DNA from: Zonotrichia leucophrys gambelii
Taxonomy: Eukaryota; Chordata; Aves; Passeriformes; Passerellidae
Length of the DNA: 64,000 nt
Direction of reading: 5' to 3'
Assembly (NCBI RefSeq): GCF_028769735.1
Contig: NC_088172.1
Location: forward strand, 67,480,631 to 67,544,630
In this document: piece by piece, positions 1-12,200 of the stretch
How the letters are laid out: each line of letters opens with the position of its first letter
Position numbering within the stretch: the stretch's first letter is position 1
The notes under the pieces: generated by a model
What the model saw: the letters and a program-made list of their open reading frames with translations, nothing else
What the model was told of the DNA's origin: nothing
Databases searched by the model: none
Position numbers and translations under genes: made by a program

Positions 1-2176
1 AATCTTGCTTATGTTTTATAGCAGGGGATGAATTGTTTTAAATCCGATACAAAAATGGTTTCATGCTTGCACTTGACTGCTTTAAACATTTATCATGTAT
101 AACATATTTTCAAGCATAATCAAAGTGTTAAAATATACTTTGATGAAGATTCCTGGAACAAGCCATTATTAGACACTTTCCTTGAATCTTCTAGTTAGTT
201 CTCTAAAACTGAAACTATCCACCCCTTAATTAAAAAACCTCTGAATCTTAAAACTGCTTATTATTATAAGTAATGCCTGGTTGCTGATGGTTTGTTGGAC
301 CTGCTGCTTTTCTTAAGAGGTAAGTGTTCTCTGTGGTCTCCATTTGCCTTGCAGTAATGTGATTCAGAGAGGGCTAAATGCAGGTGCAGTCTTAATTTTC
401 TCCAATGGAAATATCATTCTCTTAACACTGTATTTGATTTTGCCTGATGCTGACTGCATTCTGGCAACACCTCGTGGGTGTGTCAGCTTCTTTTGTGTTA
501 CGTACAGTGTACACATGTAACAAGAAAGATGCTCCTTGTTCCTCTTGCTCAGGATTTAAGTTTTAAGGAACTTGAAAAACATGATTCTCTTGATGAGCTT
601 TGAGAGTGGTGTGTTTTCTTTCCCCATTACCATGTCCATAAACTCTGAAAGCATGTCAGCAGTGTAATCTTTGGATTCAACAGTAGGAGAATATAATAGA
701 GATATTATTGTGAGGAATGAATGCCCTGGTAATTGATTTGAGATGGCATTTATATCTGGAGAGTCTTTTGTTTGGGTGCAGTTTTGGAATGCCGAGATTT
801 TGATCTTATAATGGAAATAAGATGGATGAAGTCTGAGCTATGATGGACAGAGAATGAAGGGCATCATTATGAAAAAAGCAGGAAGAAAAGAGACTTCTGA
901 GGCTTTTGTTTGTTGTGGGAACCTTAATGAGAGAACATGGCGAACAGATGCAGGGTGTCAAAGTCTATGGTGGCAGGCATCAGTGCAAAACCCAGCGACA
1001 AATACCTCTTGCTGTGTAGAGCAGAGAAGCAGGAACTTGGAAAGCTGGGAAGATGGGAAGCACAGGCTGGCAGCAGCCATTAGCCATGTACATCTGCAAC
1101 AAAGGTGGAGTTGGGTAAGAAGGTGCTGCATAGAGGACATGGGCTCATTGCAGACAGAAACAGTGATATTTTTCTTCATTTCTTTTGCTTTGGTGTGTGA
1201 GAATTTCACATCATTGAGTTTTCAGGAACTAAGAGCTTTCTAAATAACTGCTTTCAGTCCACACCCAAAATAAGTGAAGAATAGCAATGAAATGAGTGAC
1301 TCAGAGAAATGACTGAGTCTAAATCCCACGACTGATTGGATGGAATGTTTTCCTGAGTCTTAGACATCTGTATCGGACTTCGGAGCTTGTTTTGGTGCTT
1401 GCTTTTCCAAATATCTGGTAGCTGAATTTTTTCCAATCCATATTTGGAAATAGTTGATTCATTCATAAGAATAATATTCATGCTATTCAGGAAATGCAGT
1501 AGTTTGCTCACAGATCTCATTCAAATGATGGTATAAAACTATCTGTTATTTTAATTTCTAAAATAGTATCAAATCATTTACTGAGAGCTCTAAATAAAAA
1601 CACAAGGGATAGGAGAAGCTGCCTTTGAGTAACTCAGGTAAACCAGAGGAAATGCTGTTCTTTTATTTTAAAAAGTTGATATTTAGTTAGCTGCTCCTTG
1701 TCTCAAAATGTAAAATATTGCTAAATGATATTTCCTTTTAATGATAAGACGGGGTCCTGTGCATCACATGAGTTGGAATTCCTCCCAGAAAAACCTCTGA
1801 ACAAGAAATTGGCCACCACATAGTCTACTCTTTGCTTACACTGCAAACTTGCTGTTGTGTTTTTTGTGGGATTAAGAAGGACTCTGTGTGTGTAGGTGGG
1901 ACCAGGATATAATTAAGCAGTGCAGTTAAAGAATATCAGCTTTGAGTGATAGGAACAGGAATATTATGTGTGATCTTGTAGTTCTCTGATGTAATTTGTA
2001 TTGGGTTTCAGGTCAGAGCTGTGGAACAGACCTGAAGAAAGCCAGGTCATTGTTTTTTGGAGTACTACTGGATGTGCACTTTTAACTTGGGTATCGTCCC
2101 AGCTACAGGGCAGGGGGAGAGGTTTCTCTGCCAGCTGATGATGAAATCCTGCAAACATCTGCATGCAAATAATGTG

Positions 2177-2191
2177 TTTTTTTTTTTTTTT
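2177..2191 (+). repeat. Poly-T tract (T15)
   Basis: Fifteen consecutive T. It lies just downstream of an ATGCAAAT octamer (2163-2170). There is no flanking retrosequence that would make it a poly-A tail. Confidence 0.9.
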
Positions 2192-4163
2192 AACATTAGG
2201 CTTACGTTTGTTTCTCTCTCTTTTCACTCTACTTAAAGAAGTTATCCATGACCTCTTCCTGGGATTAAAAAAAAAAGCAAAAACAAAACAGCTTATAGAA
2301 TAAAATTTTTAAGGTCAAGTCCACAGAACAAGAGATGGGGAGTTTTTTGAAAGAACACATTCTAGTGGGAGACCCAGTTTACATCCAAAGTCACAGAGAA
2401 AGCTTATGGCAGAGCAGAGAAGAGAATACAGGTGACCCCACTACAGCCACAGACATGCCCTCCCTTTTTCAGTTTGAGTTTTTTGGCTTTTGTCTTTCCT
2501 TCTTGCATTTTTGTTTTTCTCCCAGTAGCTTCCATGGGTCTACATGCCACAAAAATAGTCCAGAGAAACAGCTTTTATTTCTGTTTTCTTGATGACCTTT
2601 TAAAAGTTTGTAAACAGTCAGAATAGAGCTTGTTGCCATAAGAATCAACTACAGAATCAATAAAGTTAAGGTGGTTGCTAAGAGAAGGCCATGTACACTT
2701 GTGATGTAAGCCTGAGTGCCAGAGCCCATCCTGTAACAAGACAGAGGCTTTGTGGGGTGAGGGGGTGTTTGTGTATGTGTGTGTGATTCTTCAGCAAGGA
2801 GGGCTGCTGAAATCTGCATTCAGCTTAGCAGTGTTGATTTAATGTACCTTTCTTTGTTATGGCAACAGAAGGGAACATATCTTTTGAAATATCTAATCTT
2901 GCTTCTCTCGTTGACCTTGTTCTTGATAAACAGTATTAAATGTCCTTGAAGGAAATATGCTTTAGTGAGTGTGCTAGAAATATGTAAAAATGCATATAGC
3001 TGCAGAAGTGAAGAGCAGCAAGCTACTTGTAATACAGACTGAATTAGCCCTTCACCTTTTTCCTTTCAAAGTTCACCATTTCAAAGGAATCACCCCAGAT
3101 ACAACAGCTTTGATGTTGTGAGAGGTGAGTTCTCATCCTTGGTCGCTTTGGAGGCTTATCTCAGCATGTAAAAAATTTTCCATGGTTGTAAAGCTTTAAC
3201 TCAACAGCTGCTGTATTTCCACTCTTCATGGTGGCTGAAGTCATGAAGACTTCCCTTCATCCCTGCCATTCCCAGCAGATCTTTTGACCTTTTGGAGATT
3301 TTGGCAGCTGGTCTTACTGAAAAGGACTAGATAGCTGGCCTTGCTAGCTGGGCAGTGGTGTGACGATGGCCAGAGAATCAATTTTTGGGTGCCCGCACTT
3401 TCCCTCAGCTTTGTGGTGTGCTTCTTGGCTGCAGCTGGACCATCAGACCATTCATTGTGTATTGAACAATTGCTGAACAAAATGGGATTTAAAAAAACAC
3501 AATATGGATTGTCAGCCCAAGGTTACTACACAATCAGAGTGAATAGTTAAGTCATAATGTAAATATTTTTACTTCAGGTGTTTATAAAAGTAATATAGAG
3601 AACAGGATATCTCAGAGATGTTTAATGAAAGAATTAGGAATGGTTCCCTTGAAGGCCTCCAAATCAGATCCTGCTTAAGGTAGCAGCAAGGTAGCTTGCA
3701 AACCATGAATATTTAGTACAGGAGAGAAATTATTTAATTGATTTCTGACTCTCATCACAAAATAACAGCCCTGGAAAAGTGATAGCTACCATTCTTAGAG
3801 AGACCAGCAATTCCATCACCATAGAGATTGATCCTCTTGAGCTGCTGTTTTCCTGAGTCAGGGTTAACACTCTGGCTGGGCTGCCTACCTCCAGTGTTTG
3901 CAGCTACCTTCCCTTTGCAAAGAGCGACTGCTCCGGAAAGGTTAATCAGCCAATCTGGAGGTCAAACAAGACATGGAGAACAAATATCACTTTGCAGTTT
4001 GTTCCATCAATGGTAATAGATGGGTATTAGTGCTACAGTGCCTAGTCCCAGCCTGAAAAATACAGAGTACCTCATGGACAGGAGACTTACAGAAAACCGA
4101 TTTGTGTAAAACAGGGTTATAAAATTGTTAGCATATGCAATGTTTGATTAGTAGTTGTCTTCC

Positions 4164-4179
4164 TTTTTTTTTTTTTTTT
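4164..4179 (+). repeat. Poly-T tract (T16)
   Basis: Sixteen consecutive T in otherwise ordinary AT-rich sequence. This is a simple homopolymer. Confidence 0.9.
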
Positions 4180-7100
4180 ACTCTTGGGGTTTTAATTTTT
4201 TTCATTAGGTTGGTGTGAGTCACTGTTGGTGAGAGTGCAGGAAGGGGTGTGTTTTGAAGAAGGGAATATAAAGGCCAAGAGATAAGCTGCATGCATTCCA
4301 GGTTCAGGGAGTATATTTTGGAAGGCTTTGGCTCTAACAGTGACAAACTGCAAATACAGTTAAAGTATTTTGGTATTACAAGCCAATGGAGCTTTACTCT
4401 TTTGTGTCAGCTATCAATCAGCAGTCCTCGAAGAAATCAGTTTAAAAGGTTTCACAACAACTTACTATTTCCCTTGTTTTATTGAATTTGATTTTTTGTT
4501 TTGGAATTTTCTACAGGGCATCTTGTCAGTATGTTGCTTATAAATTATATTGCTGTGGGCTGGATGACAGCACAGAGCACAGCTGGAAAAGACACAATTT
4601 GCAGGCTCTTTCCTTGCCTTAAATGTGCTCCGCAGGTTTAAGAGAGCTTTCTGCACTTTTTGGGTGGCCCCTCCATGCTCCTCACAGGTGCCTGGCCAGG
4701 TGGCCATGCTGACTTGTTGAAGTAGAAGGGAGAGAAGCTCCTCCCTCCTTCCCTAATTTTTCTTCTTAACAAGCCCTGGGCAGGAGCTGTGGCTTCTGGT
4801 GCATGTGCTACACCCATGACCTGGCATCTGAGTAGCTCTGCTTAATCTACATGCGTGTAAGTAGGGCTTGTTTCTGCTGCCTGTGTGTTGCCCTATTGAT
4901 GATAACAATCTAGCCTTTAGAGTGTTTTCTACTTGGCAAAATCACCCATAACCAACCATTGTTTAGATTAATGCTGACCTTGTAACTTGTGATGAACCCA
5001 AGACCTACGCAAACAGAAAGTGAATAGCCACAGTTGAAAAGTATCTTATCAGATATTTGAAAGAATAATAAACAAGAGGAAGTGGATAAAAGAATGCCTT
5101 TCAGTGAGACCTTATTAAAATAGAGCTTCATGGCCTAGCTTCTGTGATGATAGATAGGTCCAGTCAAAGATAACACTGAACCAATGCTGTTGCACTTTCT
5201 TTGAGGTAGTCACAGTGCTCCCCTCTGTCACCTGGCCTGTTCTGACGCAAGGATGTCCACATCTTTGTCCCAGACTTATTGCCTAGCGTCATTTCATGCC
5301 TGCTTTGGGCAGCCTGGGTGATATTCCTGCACTTTTATTACTATATATTTGTAAAATGCTTTTACATAATTGTACCTCAACATAGAGCGTAATAACTGAG
5401 CGTTTCTTGTCTTTGCAGTGTTTGGTTTGGGGATAATTTACAATTTCCCTGCAATTTCAAGGACAGTACCTAAAAAAATAAGACTTTCAAATTCAGATTT
5501 TCTTTCACTTTGTAAGTCCCCTGTTGCCTTTGGCTCCAGGAGCCATGTTCAAGTGGTTTGTCAGACTTTTGCCTTTGGAGAAGGGCTTTTCAAGGCAGGT
5601 GCAGAAAGCCTTAGCTGGCATTAATGTACCTAGACTGCCACAAACCACCATGGTGAATAAAGTACTAGCCGCTCTGCTCTCTCTCTCATGCTACCTTTGT
5701 GACCTCCTTTGGGGTGCTTCTTGTTTTAAATGGTTTAAACTGCAAAACAAGTCCAAGGCGTAGAGTGGATCTAAATGCTCGTCTAAACATCTAAAGCCTT
5801 AAGGCCTAATCAAGCTGTAACTATTAATGTGAGTAGTTCTGTTGATGTCAGTGGGTTTTCTCATTTAAGCATACTAAGTTTGATAGCTAGGTTAAACTGT
5901 TTAAGGGGGCAAAATCCCCAACCAAATGGAGTCTCTTGGTGGCACTTAAACTGAGGCAATGCTTGTTGGGGTTTTTTTTGGAGGGGGGAACTCAGGGAAC
6001 AAGAAGCATCTGGAAATGTAAGTAGAGCAATTTTTTTGCTTTCTAAACTTCTGTTTAAGTGTAATAACTGAAGAACTGCATGGCGACACAAAGGTGTGCA
6101 AGCACACATCTCTGAAGCCACCCAGGCTTCTGGCTACATTTTCTTGACTGGGGTTTGATGTGTTTCAGATGTTTAGCTTGCCAGATGCAGCTTGGAAAGA
6201 AAGGAAGCAAATGAAAAGTCTAGTAAATGCAACCAAGAGAAACAAATTACTTGAGATTAAGATGATATTAGAAACTAAAGATAAAGAAATGCATTTTATC
6301 TCTCAAATTCCCCTTGTGAAACCTTTAGCTTCCTAAAATCTGAAAAAGGCCCCTAGTGCCGAGATGCTTTTCTTTTTTCTCCAGCTTCTTCAGTTTGCCT
6401 GGTAAAGTATTGATTCTTTCTTCCAACTTTGCCATGCTGTACTGTTACACCAGTGTGCTGTAATACTGCTGCTGTTTTAAACCCATAGACACTTATCCCT
6501 GGGAAATGCATGTATAGAGGGCTGCAGAAAGAGCAGCTCAGGTGATGCAGCTACACTTGGGCAGTACTGGCACAACTGAGAGAAAAGCACAGAGGGGAGG
6601 CTGCATGTCCAGCCTTGGCTTCTTCTGTGTCTGCACATTAGGTGCCTCACCAGCCCAAGCTCTTGAAGGAGGAATGGCTTTTGCATTGAAGAAGCACTGA
6701 TTGCGATCCACTGCGCAGAGTTTTGACACTGTGCACTTTAAAGGGAACATTTTGAAGTTAATCTCTCTGGCAGCTCTCTGCAATGTGAGGTTGAGTTTTA
6801 TGAAGCCAGCGCTGTAAAATGGAGCAACTTTGGGTAGGTGCAGTACCTAAGTAATCCCAAGAGCACTTTGCAAAGTGGCAAAGTACGTATGAATACAGCG
6901 TGTGCGTAGGCAGGAGATAACAAGGAGCTGAGGAGAAGAACAGTTTTGCTGGGGAGGAGGTGGAATGAAGTGGGAGTGGGGCTCCCAGCCCCAGTGCTGA
7001 GCCTCTGCAGCACCTTTAGCTGCTGCATGGCAGGAATGAAGGATGACATGCCAAGGGGACAGCTGGTGAAGGCAGGGTGAAGGCAGGGGGACACAAGCAG

Positions 7101-7609
7101 GACAGGAGTGTGTTTGGCAGGACAAACCTGATTTTGTGTTGAGCTCTGGGCATTTTATTTCCCTTCATGTCTCTGCCATACCAGTTCGCAAGACATGATT
7201 GGCAGCTTTCCCTTGCAATTTATTTGATCGTGGTAATTTTTTTGACAGGCTTCCTTGTGATTTTTTAATATATCAAATAGAGTTTAATAATAGCCTGCTA
7301 TTAAGTCCTCTTGTTTTTCCCTTGGGATTTTCTTATGACTGTTGCCTCTCGTACCTATTTGAAGCTCTGAATCTCTTTTCCAACTATGAAGAACTTAGCA
7401 GTGTGAGTGCATGCATAATATGTAAAAACATTTAGCAGAATTCTTGTTCTGCTTGGGAATTAATAAATGCCAGTATTGGGGGTAATGGTAGGATAAATCA
7501 GGCTTGCCTAATTTACAGGGCTATTTCTGTTAAGTTCAACAGGGCAGCCTAGGTGCAGGATGATCTCCAGAAGGGTTTTATTTTATTTTTAAATTCAAAT
7601 TTTATTTCC

Positions 7610-7630
7610 ACTCATCTTTTGAAGATGAGT
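7610..7630. repeat. Perfect short inverted repeat
   Basis: ACTCATCTT (7610-7618) and its exact reverse complement AAGATGAGT (7622-7630) are separated by TTG, giving a 9-bp stem with a 3-base loop. Pairing does not extend further. It is too short for a microRNA precursor and no function is known. Confidence 0.6.
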
Positions 7631-9060
7631 TTTATCATTGGCTCTGGGACCAAGTGACCTCTGAAGAGAAAACCTCAGTGACAGCAAAAGTGAACAAACT
7701 AAAGTAAATTCTACAGTATACATAATGGCTTTGAATTATCAAAGACAGTAAAAGGAAAGTGGCTATATGCATTTAATCAAAAAGTAGAGTAAGCACATCT
7801 AAATGGCACCTAATGCAACATGATTATATTCTGTTATGAGTGAGACAAAATCCTCTTGTTTTCCTTATTCCCCTGACACTATTGGTGCTGTATCTTTCAC
7901 TACCTGTTTTCTATCTCCACACATGGTAGGCCCACTTGTTTTTTTTATGCTCTTTGCTTTTACTAGTATTTTTCAAGAAAGTCAGAAATTCTACTCATTC
8001 CCTTCATATGCAGTGTTGAAATGGGGATAGCAGCAAATCCTGACCTCACCTGTCAGTATTCAGGTGCACAAAGTGAGACTCAGATCTTTCCTTATCTCTT
8101 CTCATCTGCTTGCTACCACTATGGTTGTTTAGCCCCTGTGTGATCATTGAAATTTCTTCCCCTTCTCCTCTCCAACTCAGACTTTTCTTTGGTCCCTGCC
8201 AGAAAAGATATGTGCCAGATACGGCTCCATTTTGCTGAATTTGGAGTCAGAGTTCACAGGTAGATACTGGTTTGTGCTAATCCCTGATGGTGTTTGCAGC
8301 AGTGTGAGGGTAATGTGACAGTGTTAAGCCCTGCATGCCAGCAACAGACACAGATTTGCAGTTGTGGTGTACTGTGGGAGAAGGCCGTAACAGGATGGCT
8401 GCTGGTAGGAGCTGTACCAATTCTACCCTCTGCCTATGTGTTGGAAGGATAGAGGAAAAGACACCCAAATGTGCCCACCCACATCAACAATAAGGATCCT
8501 ATAAGAAGAGGAACTGAAAGTGATTTACAGAGTAATCTCTCCTCTGTAGAAAGCTTAGACATGCAGAAGTCCTCAGGTTCCAGCAGCTGTCTCCAAAGCC
8601 TATCAGTTCAGATGATGATTTTGTGGTGTGATCTTACTACTGGAACATATATGGACTGAACAAATTTCCTGATTTAAACCTTTATTAAATGGGGCATATT
8701 TTCCAGGATGTTGGAATGTGCAGCCAAGGATTATTCTTTTGTCTGCAGTGTGAAATTCCTTTAGTCTTTTTACATTTTCTCTTTTGTCTCTTTTTCCTCT
8801 TTGTTTGCAATGACATTTGTTATGGCCATTGGAAGGAAATGTTACTCTGCTTAGCTAATATTTTGGTTTCTCTTGCATAGTTAGAGGACTCCAGTGGAAG
8901 GCTGTGTTGAGGTCACGCACCACAGCTGTGTGGTGGTGATGGCTAGACAAGAACTTCCATTCATGCTGAAGTGCATGGCTCAGGAGAGCCATTCACAGCG
9001 AAGGAGACAAATTGTACATTTCAAAAAGACTTGGAAAATAACTTTCAGGGAAGAAAATGA

Positions 9061-9235
9061 CATCATAGAATGGTTTGGAAGGGACTGTAAAGATCAGGAG
9101 GTGTCCCTCCTGCCATGGACAGGGACACCTTCCACTAGACCAGATTGCTCAAGCACCGTCCAACCTGGCCTTGAACACTTCTGTGGATAGGGGTAGTCCA
9201 CAACTTCTCTGGGCAGCCTGTTCCACTGTCTAGAT
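9061..9235 (-). mobile_element. CR1 LINE 3' end fragment (copy 1)
   Basis: Read on the minus strand this is the 3' untranslated tail of a CR1 non-LTR retrotransposon. The left edge carries the terminal CATAGAATGGTTTGGAAGGG block. It is followed by the family's stretches on the small gift of inverse-read phrases such as GTCCAACCTGGCCTTGAACA and GGGCAGCCTGTTCCACTGTC. Only about 175 bp remain, which is the usual 5' truncation of CR1, and no coding sequence is left. CR1 elements normally end in a short octamer-type repeat instead of poly-A; only one unit is visible here. The right-hand boundary is approximate. Confidence 0.9.
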
Positions 9236-12200
9236 CTTAGGTTTTCCTGACTTTTCTCACAGGGTTTCTGAAACAATCAGAACCAGCAGAAAGCTCTAAA
9301 TCCAAGCTATGAATTTTTAAGAACTCCTAGGCCATTTCAGGGAATACTGCCTAAGCTGTAGCTATGTAGCATTTTTCCGGAGTGCTGATAAGTGATTGAT
9401 GATGCAAAACCAGGGAAGTTACTAAAAAGTGACACATGTATTTTGTAACCAATAGAAATAAGAAGCAAAGAAGAAAAAGTACTGCTTCCTTAGTGAAAAG
9501 ATACAAAAAGAAACTTCAATACCCTCCTACACACTGTGTCCCGTTCTGTTCCCCAATGCAATGAAGACAAGAGGAGAAGAGGGATCAGAATTTATTTCTA
9601 ATTTTGGCACCAGAGATAAAAATAAGTGGCTGAAAGTCTCTGGAAGTTCTTTGTAACTTTCTGAATTTTTAGGTATGGATAGAGTGTATGGAGAAACTAG
9701 TATGCACCCTTTTTCCACTAGTTTGTCATTGTCTCTGGATTTTTGTGTCTCAAGTGCCTGCTTATTGCAGGAACCAGGGGGCTGAATCACTCCAGGCAGC
9801 CCACAGGTCTGGTGACTTCATTTCCTGGGTTATATAAAATCCAAACTTCCTAGCAAATTGTCTGCAGGAAGTGTTTACCACATTGATATAGAACAATTAG
9901 AGTGCACAGAAACCTGGCCAGGTTGAAAAAAACAATTACATGAAATATTGACATTACTTATAAAGACCTTTAAACACAGCAGAGGGGTTTCCAGACAGTG
10001 AGCCACCAACCAACCTGCCTACCTGAGTTCTGGGGCAGAAGTGTTTAGTTAGCTCTCAGGGCTAAATTTAGAATAAAGGGTAGAGACCTGTGTGGAAAAA
10101 AATGCAATTAAGGAATTATGTCTAGTTTGTTCCATTCTCTCTAGTAAATTGCTCACCTGTGTAGAACAAGAGATCTCATATTAAGATTTGTTAACATGGA
10201 TATTCAGTATGTATGCTGAGGTCCCTAGAGTTTGGATTTAAATAGTCCAATTAACAACTGAGTATGTTGTTTAGTGTGGGGAGATGGCCTCCCACTGCAA
10301 AAAATTTGCTTTTCTTCTGAGCTGTTTGGAGCCATGAAGAATGAGAGCTCCCTGCACTGGCATGGTGATGCTACAGGAAATAAGGTTGACAGAAACAAGA
10401 ACCACCCATTAATGTCTCTCTCCACAGAGTTACAAATTAGAAAAGTATTTTCCCATCCTATGTAGTCTACAGGCTCTTGGGTACCTATTTCACACCAAAA
10501 GTGCAGCTTTTGCCTGACAAATCATTTTTTATAAATCAAAACAGCAAGAAAACAAAAAGAAACAGGAACCTGTTGACAATATGCCACTTTTAAATACATG
10601 GTTTTGCTTTCTAAAGACCCCATCCAAAACAAACAACTTATGCAGCTGTCATTGGCTTCTTATGGAAGCCATGTTGGGTAAGCCTTGATTCTCTGACCAA
10701 ATTCTCTTAGTTAATTTTATGGTTTGCAAATTTTCATCAGGATGGCAGGCTTCTGTTCATTTAGTATTGCAAATTATATGTCTCAAGAGAATTTTTATCA
10801 ACATGTGTAAACAGAACCTTGGCCTGGAGTTTGAAAAGAAGAAGGATGCAGCTTCTGTGATGCGCTGTCCAGCATTACCTTTATGCAGAAGATGAAGCAA
10901 CAGAGAAGTTGGGAAAAGTACATCTTCACATTCAGCTGGAAATGTGGAAATGCAGAAAGCAAGTCAGCAAGCTACGTAAGTGAGCTGGTATTTGGCTGTT
11001 TCAGCATAACTTCAAGTAAGATCTGAAACAGATATTGCTTTGACTGCTATTTTGTATGCAGCAATGGAAATTTGTTCTCTGAATCATGACTGTCACAGGG
11101 GTTCTTGCTTGGAGGTGAAGAATGCTCACCTCTAGGGAGTCCCCAGTGTAACTTTTTGTCCTTAGATTCTTAAGTCAGAATCCTTGGTGATGCACAGGAC
11201 TTAATAAAGTTCATCCACTAAGGGGATTGGTGTTACACACCAGTACTGTCAAAGGATTAAATTCCCCAAATGAGCCACTTAAGTGGTTCATAAGTTCTTT
11301 GAGCCACATGTTTTCTGTTTTGGAAATTCTGTGTTAGAACTATTTGTCAGAAGGCTAATAGTTTAACCTTTGCGTTTTTTGCTTTTATTTGATAGCATTC
11401 AGATCTCTTGCTATGAAATTGCAGCTTTCTTTAGTTTTCCAAGAAAGCCTTGCTTCTGCTAAGTATCTGGGTAATTTCTTGCCTGACTTCAGTGACATGT
11501 TTGGCTATTGCAGGATCTTTAGTATGTTACCTTTGTAGAAGGCTGTAATACTGCAGTCTGCAAATTTCCCATTTAAAGCAGCACACTTTTTTAAGACCAT
11601 CTCCATTGGTATAAAATGTCTTTCTCACTTTAAAAAATTTTCTCATCTGTGAAAGGATTGTGATATTTCATTACTCTGACAAAATACCAAAACCTCTGGA
11701 TAACAGGACTTGTATGGCTCTTAAATACCATGCTACACTTAATTCTGTGTCAGGACTCCTAAATAGAAATAGTAGGATTTTCAGAGGTGGGGAGCCAATA
11801 CAGCTGAAACGAAGTCCAGGACATCACTCTGTGTACGTTAAAGTGCTCAACTATATTGACTGCTGGAATCAGGATCTCATGAAGGAGTACGGATTATTAC
11901 TATGTGCTGAAACTGTCAGTAGTTAAACTTGAATGTAACCAAATATATGGCTAGAGACCTAAGCTTTTGCATCTGAATTTGGGGAGAAGTTGACATTTAC
12001 AAAATTGTGAGCTTTTATTTTGTTGCAGTTTTGGCAGACCCAAAACATCTCAGAGGGAGCATCTAAAATTACTAAATTTGGCCTTAGAATTTAGACTCTG
12101 CTACCCATTTTGTCTTTGCTGGAATGCAGCCACTTAAAGCACAAGTTTTCAAGATTCAAATAGAGATATCTTCTTAAATTTATGTCATAATTCATGTTGG

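Larger units (their letters stand above)
1..9060. other. Noncoding AT-rich DNA, no gene recognised
   Basis: I see no gene in this stretch. Open frames are all under about 130 codons, occur on both strands with no preference, and resemble no protein I know. Visible details: an octamer motif ATGCAAAT at 2163-2170 just before a T15 run (2177-2191), a short GT-rich patch near 2765-2786, a T16 run (4164-4179), a purine-leaning segment at about 6890-7110, and a perfect hairpin at 7610-7630. Without an alignment I cannot tell intron from intergenic DNA. Confidence 0.7.
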
